64,000 bases of DNA, taken from assembly GCF_000308675.1 (NCBI RefSeq), contig NZ_BAGE01000052.1, positions 1 through 64,000 of the forward strand. Direction: 5' to 3'. A program made the position numbers and the translations under genes. The DNA is from Nocardia paucivorans NBRC 100373 (lineage in GTDB: Bacteria > Actinomycetota > Actinomycetes > Mycobacteriales > Mycobacteriaceae). The notes below the pieces were generated by a model. It searched no databases and was not told the origin of the DNA. It saw nothing but the letters and a program-made list of their open reading frames with translations. Positions 1-12,300 of the stretch are shown in pieces (positions within the stretch are counted from its first letter, which is position 1; each line of letters begins with the position of its first letter).

Positions 1-3000
1 ACCCGGGAACCGGCACCCGATCCCCACGATCGCGATCGGCTCCTCGGACGCGACACCACCCACCACCTGCGGGACAGCGGGGACCGTCCCTTCCAGACGC
101 TGCCGCAGCAACCGCGCCACCGCCGACGGGGTCGGGTAATCGAAAATCAACGTCGCCGGCAACTCCACCCCCGTCACCGCCACCAACCGGTTACGCAACT
201 GCTGCCCGCTCAACGAATCGAACCCGAACGCGGTGAACGCCCGCTCCGGATGAATGGCGGCCGCCGAATCATGACCGAGCACCACCGCCGCCTGCTCGGC
301 CACCACCCCCAACACCAACCCGTCACGATCGCGTTCGGCGACAGCCATCAACCGCGACGCCAGGGCTCCCGCCACCGTCGAGCCGCCGGCATCGGACGCC
401 ATCGCCCCCACACCGACCGTCCCACCCGACTCCTCGTCCGCCACCGGATCGACAACCACCCCACCCGACCGACCCACGACCAAACCCGACACATCCCCCG
501 GAACCCAACACCGCCGCCGCTGAAACGCATAGGCGGGCAAATCCACCCGGTCGGCAGGTGCCGCCAACGCTTCTGCGGGCACGTCGATACCGATGCAGTA
601 GGCGTGTGCCAGCGCGGTGGCGATGTGTTCCGGACCGCCTCTATCCCGCTGCAATGTGCCCAGGACGGCGACCTGTTCGGCCTTGCCGATCGAGTTCGCC
701 GTCGACTCGATTGCGGTGGAAACCACCGGGTGCGGACTCACCTCGATGAACGCATTCATGCCCGACTGCAGTAACGCCTCGATCGCCTCGGCGAACCGCA
801 CCGGTTCCCGCAATCCTCGATACCAATATTCCGAGTCCAGTTCGCAGGTGTCGATATAGCCCGCGGTTACCGTGGAGAAGAACGGCACCGACCCCGACTG
901 CGGCACGATCGTCTCCAATTCCGCGATCACCCGATCCCGGATGCGTTCCACCGCCGCCGAATGCGATGCGTAGTCCACCGCGATCCGCCGCACCCACACA
1001 CCGGCGGACTCGCACCTGTCCACGAACTCGTCCACCGCGGCCGTTTCCCCCGACACCACCGTCCGGTCCGGCCCATTCATCGCCGCCACCGAGAGCCGAT
1101 CGCCGAACTCGGCCACCCATTCGGCCGCGACGTCCGCCGATATTCCGACCGACACCATGCCGCCGGCACCGGCGAGTTGCTCGGCCACCGCCCGGGACCG
1201 CATCGCCACCACCCGCGCGCCATCGGCCAACGGCAGGCCACCGGCCACCACCGCCGCTGCGATCTCCCCCTGCGAATGCCCCACCACCGCTGCCGGTTCC
1301 ACCCCGTGGGAACGCCACAGCCGGGCAAGGGACACCATTACCGCGAACAACACCGGCTGAACCACGTCCACCCGGTCCAACGAGGCCGCGCCCGGCTCAC
1401 CCCGCAACACCGCCGGCAACGACCAATCCACCCACGGCGCCAACGCGGCCTGGCACTCCGCGATCGATTCCGCGAACACTCCACCCGCGGCCAGCAGCTC
1501 GGCAGCCATCCCCACCCACTGACCGCCCTGCCCCGGGAATACGAACACCACACGACGCGACCGGGCGTGTCCTGTCACCGCCGTGGGTTCGAGCCCGAGG
1601 GCCGCGGACGGGTCGATCAGCGCGCTCAGTCCGGCGTTCAGTCCGTCGATATCGTGGCCGACGACCGCGCCGCGCCACTCCAGCGGCGTCCGGGTGTTCA
1701 GCAGGGAATACGCGATATCGGCGGCGTGGGCCTCGGGGTGATCGGTCAACCATTCCCGTAACCGAACGGCCTGACCGCGCAGCGCCTCCGGGCTCTGCCC
1801 GGACAATATCCACACCAGTGACCGCGAAGTACTCGTGGCCGCGGCCGAACCCGCTCCGCCGGATGTTTCTCCGACAGAAGGCTGCGAGGTGACGCTATCG
1901 CCCGCCGAAGCCGCCGTGGGGGGTTCTTCCACGATCACATGTGCGTTCGTGCCGCCCATACCGAACGACGACACACCCGCTCGGCGCGGCGCCGCGGTAT
2001 CGCCGGCGGCGCTTGTGCGGTCTTCCGCCGTTTCCGCTCCCAACCCGGTGCTCGATATCGGGGCGGGCCAGTGCTCCGTCGTGGTCTGTACCCGCAGGCC
2101 CAGATCGTCGAGCGGGATTCGCGGGTTCGGGGTGTGGAAGTTCAGGCTGGGTACCAATTCGCGATACCGCAGCGACAATGCGGTCTTGATCAGGCCCGCG
2201 ATTCCGGCGGCACCATCGAGATGACCGATATTGGTCTTGACCGAACCCACCGCCAATGGCGCGCTCTGTGCCCGCCCCGCGCCGTAGACCTCGCCCAGGG
2301 CCGCCGCCTCCACCGGATCACCCGCCGGGGTGCCGGTGCCGTGCAACTCCACATACTGCACGGATGAACCGTCCACCCCGGCCGACACCAATGCCGCCCG
2401 GACAACCGCTGTCTGCGCCGCCACACTGGGTGCGCTCAACACCTGGCGTTCGTTACCGTTGTTGACCGCGCTACCGCGGATTACGGCATAGATCCGATCA
2501 CCGTCGGTGACCGCTTCCGCCAGTGGCTTGAGCACGACGATGCCGCCGCCTTCACCACGGACCGTGCCATCGGCGCTTTCGTCGAATGTCCGGCATTTCC
2601 CCGATCGCGAAAGCGCACCGAAATGCGCGTAACGCTCCCCACTCGCCGGCGACAGGATCAGGCTCACCCCGCCGGCCAGCGCCATATCGCATTCTCCTCG
2701 ACGCAATGATTCGCACGCCAAATGCACTGCGACCAACGAGGAGGATTGCCCGCTGTCGACCACCAGGCTGGGGCCGGTGAAGCCGTAATGATTCGAGATC
2801 CGGTTGGCGGTGACTCCTCTACCGACCGCCGACAGCGAGTGCCTGTCGATACCCGAAATGCCTTGTAATGCAGTGATTTCGGCGAAATCTGTACCTGTCG
2901 CCCCCACGAACACCCCGGCGCGCGCGCCATTGCGATCGCGGTGACCCGCGTCCTCCAACGCCTCCCAGCTGAGCTCCAAGCCCAGCAGCTGCTGAGGATC

Positions 3001-3300
3001 GAGCGCTCGCGCCTCGTTCGGTGATACCCCGAAGAAATCGGCGTCGAATTCCGATACCGAATCGAGGAAACCGGCCACCTCACCGATTCCCGACCGGTCG
3101 ACCGGGGCCGGTCCCACCGCGTCGCGACCTTCACGCAGCAAACGCCAAAAGCTCGAGAGATCGGGCGCTCCCGGCATCCGACACGACATTCCGACAATGG
3201 CGATCGCGTCGTTCGCGAAGCCGGCCGACGGCACGATCCGTTGCCGCTTCGGGTCGCTGTATCGCAGCGCTGGGGCGACCTCGTTCGCTGATTCGACCAT
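1..3300 (-). CDS. Modular type I PKS, loading module KSQ-AT-ACP then next KS (3' end outside window)
   Basis: The 1100 visible codons run off the left edge. Domain order is KS (about 25-450), AT (about 590-900), ACP with phosphopantetheine Ser1029 in GFDSL, then a new KS starting near 1086 (EEPIAIVG). The KS active-site Cys is Gln185 (VDSGQSSS), the hallmark of KSQ domains that decarboxylate the loaded extender to make the starter. AT Ser676 (GHSQG) and the YASH motif at 777-780 predict methylmalonyl-CoA, so a propionyl starter is inferred. There is no N-terminal docking helix, as expected for a first module. The ATG at 3300 is used; the gene follows the TE-bearing PKS gene by about 60 bp on the same strand, probably one operon. 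The number of downstream modules is unknown. Confidence 0.93.
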   Translation of the reverse strand, partial: MVESANEVAPALRYSDPKRQRIVPSAGFANDAIAIVGMSCRMPGAPDLSSFWRLLREGRDAVGPAPVDRSGIGEVAGFLDSVSEFDADFFGVSPNEARALDPQQLLGLELSWEALEDAGHRDRNGARAGVFVGATGTDFAEITALQGISGIDRHSLSAVGRGVTANRISNHYGFTGPSLVVDSGQSSSLVAVHLACESLRRGECDMALAGGVSLILSPASGERYAHFGALSRSGKCRTFDESADGTVRGEGGGIVVLKPLAEAVTDGDRIYAVIRGSAVNNGNERQVLSAPSVAAQTAVVRAALVSAGVDGSSVQYVELHGTGTPAGDPVEAAALGEVYGAGRAQSAPLAVGSVKTNIGHLDGAAGIAGLIKTALSLRYRELVPSLNFHTPNPRIPLDDLGLRVQTTTEHWPAPISSTGLGAETAEDRTSAAGDTAAPRRAGVSSFGMGGTNAHVIVEEPPTAASAGDSVTSQPSVGETSGGAGSAAATSTSRSLVWILSGQSPEALRGQAVRLREWLTDHPEAHAADIAYSLLNTRTPLEWRGAVVGHDIDGLNAGLSALIDPSAALGLEPTAVTGHARSRRVVFVFPGQGGQWVGMAAELLAAGGVFAESIAECQAALAPWVDWSLPAVLRGEPGAASLDRVDVVQPVLFAVMVSLARLWRSHGVEPAAVVGHSQGEIAAAVVAGGLPLADGARVVAMRSRAVAEQLAGAGGMVSVGISADVAAEWVAEFGDRLSVAAMNGPDRTVVSGETAAVDEFVDRCESAGVWVRRIAVDYASHSAAVERIRDRVIAELETIVPQSGSVPFFSTVTAGYIDTCELDSEYWYRGLREPVRFAEAIEALLQSGMNAFIEVSPHPVVSTAIESTANSIGKAEQVAVLGTLQRDRGGPEHIATALAHAYCIGIDVPAEALAAPADRVDLPAYAFQRRRCWVPGDVSGLVVGRSGGVVVDPVADEESGGTVGVGAMASDAGGSTVAGALASRLMAVAERDRDGLVLGVVAEQAAVVLGHDSAAAIHPERAFTAFGFDSLSGQQLRNRLVAVTGVELPATLIFDYPTPSAVARLLRQRLEGTVPAVPQVVGGVASEEPIAIVGIGCRFPG

Positions 3301-3359
3301 GGGATTCCTCTACCGCGCCTTATCCTGTGCCAAGCGTTGTGATGTCGTGTGGATGGTTT

Positions 3360-6300
3360 TCACGGCTTCGGGCCGCCGTGTTCGTCGAGCCGGCGGCGTA
3401 TCTCCGCCGCCGCGACAGCGCAGTCCGCGCCGATGATCGAGAAGTGGTCGGCATCGATCTCGACCGTCTCGCCGGTGTGCAGCCACGCGGGCATCCGATC
3501 GATACCGTCCATTCCCGGCAACGGCCGCGCGGCCCGCAGATTCAATGTCGGCGCGGTGACGGACACGGGTTGCTGTTCGTCGAATATCCGCATGTACTTC
3601 GCCATGGCGATCAGACCGTGATCATCGATCTCGGTCATTTCGTGTCCGTTGGCGAGCACCGTGTCGATCGCACTCACGGTCGCCCGACGACGCAGTTCCA
3701 CACTCTCGGGCGCATAGGGGTCCACCAATATCACCGCCGCCGGACCGCGCCCGCTCTGCTCCAGGCGGTGCGCCACCGCCTGCGCGATCGCCCCACCCGC
3801 CGAATAACCGACCAGGACAATCGATGCGCTGTCGCCGATATCCGCCACGGTTTCCGCCAGACAATCCAGTAATGCGTCCGAGGATGCGGGCAACAGCTCC
3901 CCGGGTCGGGTACCCGGCAGCCGCAGCGCGATCACCGTGCGGTCACGGCCGAGGGCACGCGCCAATCGCGCGAACTGTTGCGGCCCGGTGCCGACCACGA
4001 ACGACGGAACACAGACCAAGGAGAATCGGGAAGTACCCCTGTTCAAGGGGATCGGCATCGGCCTGGTGGGCAGGTCGGCGGCGGTGGTGAACGTCTCGGC
4101 CAACTCGGCGCTTTCCAACAGCATCGGTATCGCGGTGTCGACGTGTCCACGCCGATGCGCGGCCAGGAACAGGTTGGTGAGACCACCGCGCCAAGAGGAT
4201 GCCGCGGCACGGGCCTCCGACATACGGGAGCGGAGATAATCCAGTGCTCGTGTCGTCGCGGGGTCGAAGGCGGGCCGGTCGTCTTCGTCGACGGACCGAG
4301 CCGCTTCCGGCGAATCCGGGTTGCGGGTTTCATCGGCCGCCACCGTGGCATCGGTGATGGGCCAATAACGTTGGCGCGCGAACGCGTATGTCGGCAACGA
4401 CACCCGTCTCGGGGCCCGGCCGGTGAACAGGGGCTCCCAGTTCACGTCGATACCCGCATGGTGGGCGTGCGTGAGGAATGTCAGCAGCTGCGTCACCTCG
4501 TCGATACCTTCCCGGCCCGCGGCCGCCACCAACGAGGTCGATTCGAGTTCCGCGGGCAGGCACTGCCGGGTCGGCTCCGTCAGCACCGTATCGGGGCCCA
4601 ACTCCAGGAACCGTCGGACACCCAACTCGCGCAGGGCGTCGACCCCCTGCGCGAATCGGACCGTATCGCGCACATGACCGACCCAATAGCCCGGTTCGGC
4701 GAAGGCCGCGCCACCGTCCATACCGAATACGGTGGACACCACCGGCAACAGCGCCCGGCCATAACTCAGCCCCTCGGCGACGGCCTCGAATTCGGGCAAT
4801 GCGGGATCCACTGCGGCGGAGTGGAATGCGTGATCGACCCGCAGCCGTGAGATCGCGACCTGCTCCGCGGCCAGTATCGCTTCGAGTTTGTCGATGGCGT
4901 CCTCGTCTCCGGCGAACTCGACCGCGGACGGACCGTTCACCGCCGCGATCGACAGCCGCCTCCGGAATTCGGCGACGAACTGCGTCGCCCGTTCTTCGGA
5001 GACCGCGGCGGCGAGCATCGCACCCTCGGCCGGCAACGCACCCACCAGCCGGCTCCGCGCCACGACCAGCGCGCACGCGTCGGCCGTGGACCACAGTCCC
5101 GCCGTGTACGCGGCGACCAGTTCCCCGATCGAATGCCCGATGAGCGCGTCCGGGGTGATGCCGAACGACTCCACCAACCGGAACAACGCCACCTCGAAAG
5201 CGAACAGCGCCGGCTGGGCGAATTCCGTTCGATGTACCGAATCCGCGTCCGCGACACCGAAGGCGATGTCCTTCAGCGACACCCCGAGCAACCGGTCGAA
5301 TTCGGCACATATTTCGTCGAACGCCGATGCGAATACCGGGAACGCCGCATACAACCCGGCCCCCATACCGACACGTTGCGATCCCAGCCCCGTGAACAGA
5401 AATGCGATCTTCCCCGATACCGGCGTGCCCTCGGTCACCCTCGGTGCGGTCGTGCCCGCGGCCAGATCCGCCAAACCGGCCAGCATGCCATCCCGGTCCT
5501 CGGCGATCACCGCTCCACGCCATTCCAGTCTGCTGCGCATCGTCAGCAGGGAATGAGCCACATCCACCGGTTGCGCTTCCGGATGCGTCGACAGCCAGTC
5601 CCGAAGCCGAGCGGCCTGCCTGCGCAATCCCGCGGCGGATTTCGCCGACACCAGCAACGGCACCGTCCTCGCCGCCCCGGGCGGAACGTCCGCTGCCACC
5701 GGCTCCACCCGCTGCACGGCCGCCGGTGCTTCCTCGAGGATGAGATGCGCATTGGTGCCGCTGATCCCGAACGCCGACACCCCCGCCCGACGCACCCGCT
5801 CCCCCGCGGGCCACGGCTCCGGCTCGGTCAACAACCGCACTCCGCCCGACGACCAATCCACATGTGGCGACGGCGCATCCACATGCAATGTCACAGGCAG
5901 CACTTGGTGCCGCATGGCCTGCACCATCTTGATCACACCCCCCACCCCCGCAGCCGCCTGCGCATGACCGATATTCGACTTCAGCGACCCCACCCGTAAC
6001 GGCTCGGACCGTCCCCGTCCATAGGTGGCGATCAACGCCTGCACCTCGACCGGATCCCCCAACGGCGTCCCCGTACCGTGTGCCTCCACCGCGTCCACAT
6101 CACTCGCCCCCACACCCGCCGCCGCCAATGCCGCCGCGATCACCTGCTCCTGCGCTGGACCGCTCGGCACGGTCATACCGTCGGCCGCCCCGTCCTGGTT
6201 GACCGCCGAACCTCGAATCACGGCGAGCACATCGTGTCCCAACCGTTGCGCATCCGACAACCGCTCCAACACCACAACCCCCACACCCTCCGACCACCCC

Positions 6301-9300
6301 ACACCATCCGCCGACGCCGAAAACGACTTACACCGACCATCCCGCGACAACCCCCGCTGCCGCGAGAACTCCACGAACAAAAACGGCGTCGACATCACCG
6401 TCACACCCCCCGCCAACACCAACGAACAATCCCCCTGCCGCAAACTCTGACACGCCAGATGAATCGCCACCAACGACGACGAACACGCCGTATCCACCGT
6501 CACCGCCGGCCCCATCAAACCCAACGCATACGCCACCCGCCCCGACGCCATACTTCGCGCCGAACCGGTGCCGACATACCCTTCGGCGACCTGCCCTGCC
6601 GCCTTGGCGACCTGGTCGTAGTCCTGGTGGGAAACGCCGGCGAAAACACCGGTTTCGCTGCCGCGCAGGGATATCGGGTCGATCCCGGCGTCCTCCAACG
6701 CCTCCCACGAGGCCTCCAACAACAACCGCTGCTGCGGATCCATCGCGACGGCCGCACGCGGACCCACCCCGAAGAACTCCGCGTCGAAGTCGGCGATTCC
6801 GGAGAGGAAACCGCCCTCCCGCGTGTATGTCTTTCCGAGCCGATCCGGGTCGGGATCGAACAACCCCGCCACATCCCAGCCCCGATCCTGCGGAAACCCG
6901 CCCACCGCATCCGAACCGGACGCGACCAGATCCCACAACTGCCCCGGCGACTCCACACCACCCGGGTACCGACAGCTCATCCCCACGATCGCAATCGGCT
7001 CGTCGGTGCGAATTCGGCGCGCCGGCCGTACGGGTCCACCGCCGGCATCCGCGTCACTTTCGCCGATACGGGACAGCACGAACGCCGCCACCGCCGCGGC
7101 GGTGGGGTGGTCGAAGACCAGCGTCGACGGCAGCGGGACACCGATCGCCTCGACGAGCCGATTCCGGAATTCCAGGCCCGCCATCGAATCGAAGCCGAGC
7201 TCGGTGAACGGCACGGTGGGATCGATGACATCGCCGGAGATATGTCCCAGCACGCCGGCGACCTGTTCCCGAACGATATCGAGCACGATCGCCGCGCGGT
7301 CGGCCGGTGGGGCGGCGCTCAGCCGTTGCGCCGATGTCCCGCTCGTGTCCGCGGCGCGATGTACCGGCGTCGCGACAATCGAACGCAGTATCCGCGGCAA
7401 CGACCCCGCGCGTGCCTGCGCCGACAGGGTCTCGGTGTCGAACTCCGTCCCGATCACCACGGGCGCCGCTGCGCCGAGCGCACGATCGAACAAGGCCAAA
7501 CCGTCCGCCGTCTCCAACGGCCGCACTCCCATCCGACCCAGTCGCGCCATCGCCGCGTCGTCCAGGCCGCTGGTCATACCGATGCCCTGGTTCCAGGTCC
7601 CCCATGCAATCGAGACCGCCGGCAATCCCGCCGCCCGCCGATACCACGCCAACGCATCCAGGAAGGCATTCGCCGCCGCATAGTTGCCCTGCCCCGGAAG
7701 ACCCACCACACCCGCGGCCGACGAGAAGAGCACGAACGCCGCCAACTCACGGTCCTCGGTCAGCTCGTGCAGGTGCCACGCGCCGTCCACCTTCGGCGCC
7801 ATCACCCGATCCAGCTGCTCGCCGGTCAATGTCTCGATGGTGCCATCGTCGAGCACACCCGCCGAATGGATCACCGCGCTCGGCGCGAATTCCGCCGGCA
7901 ACCCCGTCAACAGGCCCGCGACCGCCGCGCGATCGCTCACATCGCAGGCCTCGACCCGCACCTGCGCACCGGCGGCCGCCAGGTCGCGCACCAGCTCGGC
8001 CGCACCGTCGCCTCGCTCCCCGCGCCTCGACACAAGCACCAGCCGTCGAACGTCATAGGCGTCGACGACGTGCCGGGCCACCGCGGCCCCCAAACCGGTG
8101 GTGCCGCCGGTGATCAACACCGCTCCCGTGCCCAGCGGCGACGGGGTCGCCGGAGCGGGGGCCGAGTGTCGACGTAACCGCGGCGCCCGCAACCGGCCAT
8201 CGCGCACGGCCTGCTGCGGTTCGTCCGCACGCACCACCGCGGCCACGATGTCCGCGGTCACGTCCTCATCGGCACCCACATCGACGAGGACGAACCGGCC
8301 GGGATGCTCGGACTGCGCGCTCCGCATCAGGCCCCATACCGCCGCACCCGCCGGATCCGGTGACTCGCCGGACACGCTCACGGCTCCCCGCGTCACCACG
8401 ACCAGCCGGGAACCACTCACACGCTCCTCGGCCTGCCAGGCCTGCACCAGTTCCAATGCCGAGTGCACCCACGCCTGGGCCCGTACGGACATATCGTCGG
8501 CACTGCCATCCAGGGCGTCGCCTCGGCCGGGCGACCATACGACGATATCCGGTATCGCATCGTCGGCGAGCAGTTCCGCGAGGTCGGCCCGACCATCGGC
8601 CCCCGCCGACCGAGCGGCGCCCGAGAACACCATCGATCCCACCGCTTCACCCGAGTCGGATGGCACCGGCACCCAGTCGATATCCGACAGCGAGGCGCGC
8701 CGCCCGGGACGGGCGGTGAGTGTCTTCACATCCGCCGGGCGGGTGGTGAGCGATTCGAGGCTCAGCACGAGTTCACCCGTGGGGTCCGAAGCGACGACCC
8801 GCACCCGGTCGGTATCCATCCGGATGAGCCGAACCCGCAGGGCCGGCACGCCGGACCGATACAACCGGATCCCGGTGAAGGAGAACGGCAGCGGTATCCG
8901 ACCCGCGGGCATATCCGAGGCCAATCCCTCGATCAACGGGTGGAATGCGGAGTCCAGCAATGCCGGATGGATTCCGAACGGTATCGCCCGATCACCGGTA
9001 TCGGCCGGGAGTGACACCTCGACAAGGAGATCGTCACCATCGCGCCACACCGAACCGACCCGTTGGAAAACGGGACCGTAGCCGAACCCCAACTCGGCCA
9101 GCCGCTCGTAGAGTTCACCGGTCGGCACCGGCTGCGCACCCACCGGTGGCCATTCCGCGCTCTCCGGCCCGTGCGGTTGTGCGTCGAGCCACGGGAGAAC
9201 GGTCGCACCGGCCGGCGCCAGGACACCGCCGCCGTGCGATACCCATTCGCCTTCGCCGGATTCGGTATCCTCCTCGGCCACGACACGAGAGTGGATCACG

Positions 9301-12300
9301 AAGCGGCGTCGCCCCGCCTCGTCGGCCGGTTCGACCCCGACCTGGATATCGACCGCGGTATCGTCGAGCAGCAGCGGCTCTTCGAGCGACAGTTCCTCGA
9401 CCGATTCGACACCCAGTCGTGCTCCCACGGTCAGTGCCATGTCCACGAAGGCGGTTCCGGGGAGTATCACCGAGCCGAGTACCGTGTGATCGGCCTGCCA
9501 CGAATGGGTCCGCACCGATATCCGCCCGGTGAACAGCCACTCGTCCTTCCCGGCGAGCTGCACGGCGTTCGTCAACAGCGGATGCCCGAACGAGCCGGTT
9601 CCGACCCCGCCGCCGCTGGGCTGCAACCAGTACCGCTGATGCCGGAAGGCGTACGTCGGCAAGGCCACCCGCGCCGCGGCCGGCGCCAATGCCGTGGCCG
9701 CCACCGACACCCCGACACAGTGCGCCCGAGCCAGTGCGACGGCGAGCTCCTCCGGTCCCCCGTGGTCTCGTTTCAGTGTGCCCAGGACGGCCACCCGATC
9801 GGCCACGCCCAGCACTTCCGCCGTCGACTCGATCCCCGTCGTCAGCACCGGATGCGGACTCACCTCGATGAACGCGTTGATTCCCGCGCCCATCAACGCC
9901 TCGATCGACTCGGCGAACCGCACCTGTTCCCGCAGCCCCCGATACCAATACCGGGCATCCAGGCCGGCGGTGTCGAGGTACTCCCCGGCCACGGTCGAGA
10001 AGAGCGGCACCGAACCGGTGCGCGGACGAATATCGGCCAGCTGCGCCAACACCCGGTCTCGAATCGACTCCACGGCCGCCGAATGCGATGCGTAATCCAC
10101 CGGGATCCGTTTCACCCACACGCCGTCGTGTGCGCACCCGGCCATGAACTCCGCCACCGCCGATTCCTGCCCAGACACCACTGTCTGTTCCGGGCCGTTG
10201 GTCGCCGCCACCGACAACCGGTCCCCGAATTCGCGCAGCCGCTGCCGGACCGCGTCGGCAGTCGAAGCGACCACCACCATGCCACCGGAGCCGGCGAGTT
10301 CCTCGGCCACGGCCCGGGAACGCAGGGCCACCACCCGCGCGCCGTCGGACAACGAAAGACCACCGGCGACAACGGCTGCCGCGATCTCGCCCTGCGAATG
10401 TCCGATCACCACCGCCGGCTCCACCCCGTGGGAGCGCCACAGCCGAGCAAGGGACACCATCACCGCGAACAGCACCGGCTGCACCACATCGACCCGTTCC
10501 AGCGACGCCGCCGACCCGCCCCGCAGCACGGCGCTCAGCGACCAGTCCACGAACGGCGCCAATGCCGCCTCGCACTCCGCGATCGCTTCCGCGAATACCC
10601 CGCCGGCTACCAACAATTCGGCCGCCATACGCTGCCATTGGCCGCCCTGCCCCGGGAACACGAACGCCACCCGCCGAGTCGAGGCGCGGCCCGACACCAG
10701 GCCTTCGGCATCACCGGCGGAGTCCGCCAACTTCGCCAACCCGGCCGCCAGATCGGCCGATCCTCGCCCCACCACCGCGGCACGCCATTCCAGGTGGGAA
10801 CGATGCCGCACCAATGATGAGGCCACCCGCGCCGCATCCGTATCCGGATGAGCGGACAGCCACTCCCGCAATCGAATCGCCTGGTCTCGCAAACCCTCTC
10901 GCGTTTTCGCCGAAACGGTCCACACCAGAGCCCCGCCCGAGGCCGTTTCCCCGGCAGGGGGTTCGTCCGGACTCGACGCCGGTGCTTCTTCGAGGATGAG
11001 ATGCGCATTGGTGCCGCTGATCCCGAACGCCGACACCCCCGCCCGACGCACCCGCTCCCCCGCGGGCCATGCCTTCCGGTCCTGCAGTAATCGCACCGCG
11101 CCCGCCGACCAATCCACATGCGGCGACGGCTCCGCCACATGCAGGGTCTTCGGCAACACCCCATGCCGCATCGCCTGCACCATCTTGATCACACCCCCCA
11201 CCCCCGCAGCCGCCTGTGTGTGACCGATATTCGATTTCAACGACCCCAGCCACAACGGCCGATCCCGATCGACCCCATAGGTGGCGAGCAATGCCTGCGC
11301 CTCGACCGGATCCCCCAACGGCGTCCCCGTACCGTGTGCCTCCACCGCGTCCACATCCGATGGTTCCAGACGGGCGTTCGACAACGCGGCCGCGATCACC
11401 TGCTCCTGCGCCAAACCGTTCGGCGCGGAAAGCCCGGTCGATGCCCCGTCCTGGTTGACCGCCGAACCTCGAATCACGGCGAGCACATCGTGTCCCAACC
11501 GTTGCGCATCCGACAACCGCTCCAACACCACAACCCCCACACCCTCCGACCACCCCACACCATCCGCCGACGCCGAAAACGACTTACACCGACCATCCCG
11601 CGACAACCCCCGCTGCCGCGAGAACTCCACGAACAAAAACGGCGTCGACATCACCGTCACGCCCCCCGCCAACACCAACGAACAATCCCCCTGCCGCAAA
11701 CTCTGACACGCCAGATGAATCGCCACCAACGACGACGAACACGCCGTATCCACCGTCACCGCCGGCCCCATCAAACCCAACGCATACGCCACCCGCCCCG
11801 ACGCCACGCTGCCCACCGAGCCGGTCCCCGCGTACCCCTCGGCAATCGGGCCCGCGGCCATGGATTTGTACAGGTAGTCCTGGTACATCACACCGGCGAA
11901 CACGCCGGTGTCACTGCCGCGCAGGGAGGTCGGGTCGATCCCGGCGTCCTCCAACGCCTCCCACGAGGCCTCCAACAACAACCGCTGCTGCGGATCCATC
12001 GCCGCGGCCTCACGCGGACCTATTCCGAAGAAACCCGCGTCGAAATCGGCCGCACCACGCAGGAAACCACCTTCCCGCGTGTACACCTTCCCGAACCGAT
12101 CCGGGTCGGGGTCGAACAACCCCGCCACATCCCAGCCCCGATCCTGCGGAAACCCACCCACCGCATCCGAACCGGACGCGACCAGATCCCACAACTGCCC
12201 CGGCGACTCCACACCACCCGGGTACCGACAGCTCATCCCCACGATCGCAATCGGCTCGGTAAGCCTTTCCTGCAGCTGCGTCAGATCGTCACGTGTCGTC

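Noticed and set aside
3301..3359. Missing gene between the two PKS genes
   Set aside because: Only 59 bp; enough for a ribosome site and nothing else.
6078..8177. Long plus-strand open frame opposite the PKS modules (also 9063-10817 and 3978-4850)
   Set aside because: Antisense shadow of high-GC PKS codons; Arg/Pro/His-rich, no motif, and the opposite strand has clear KS/AT/KR domains.
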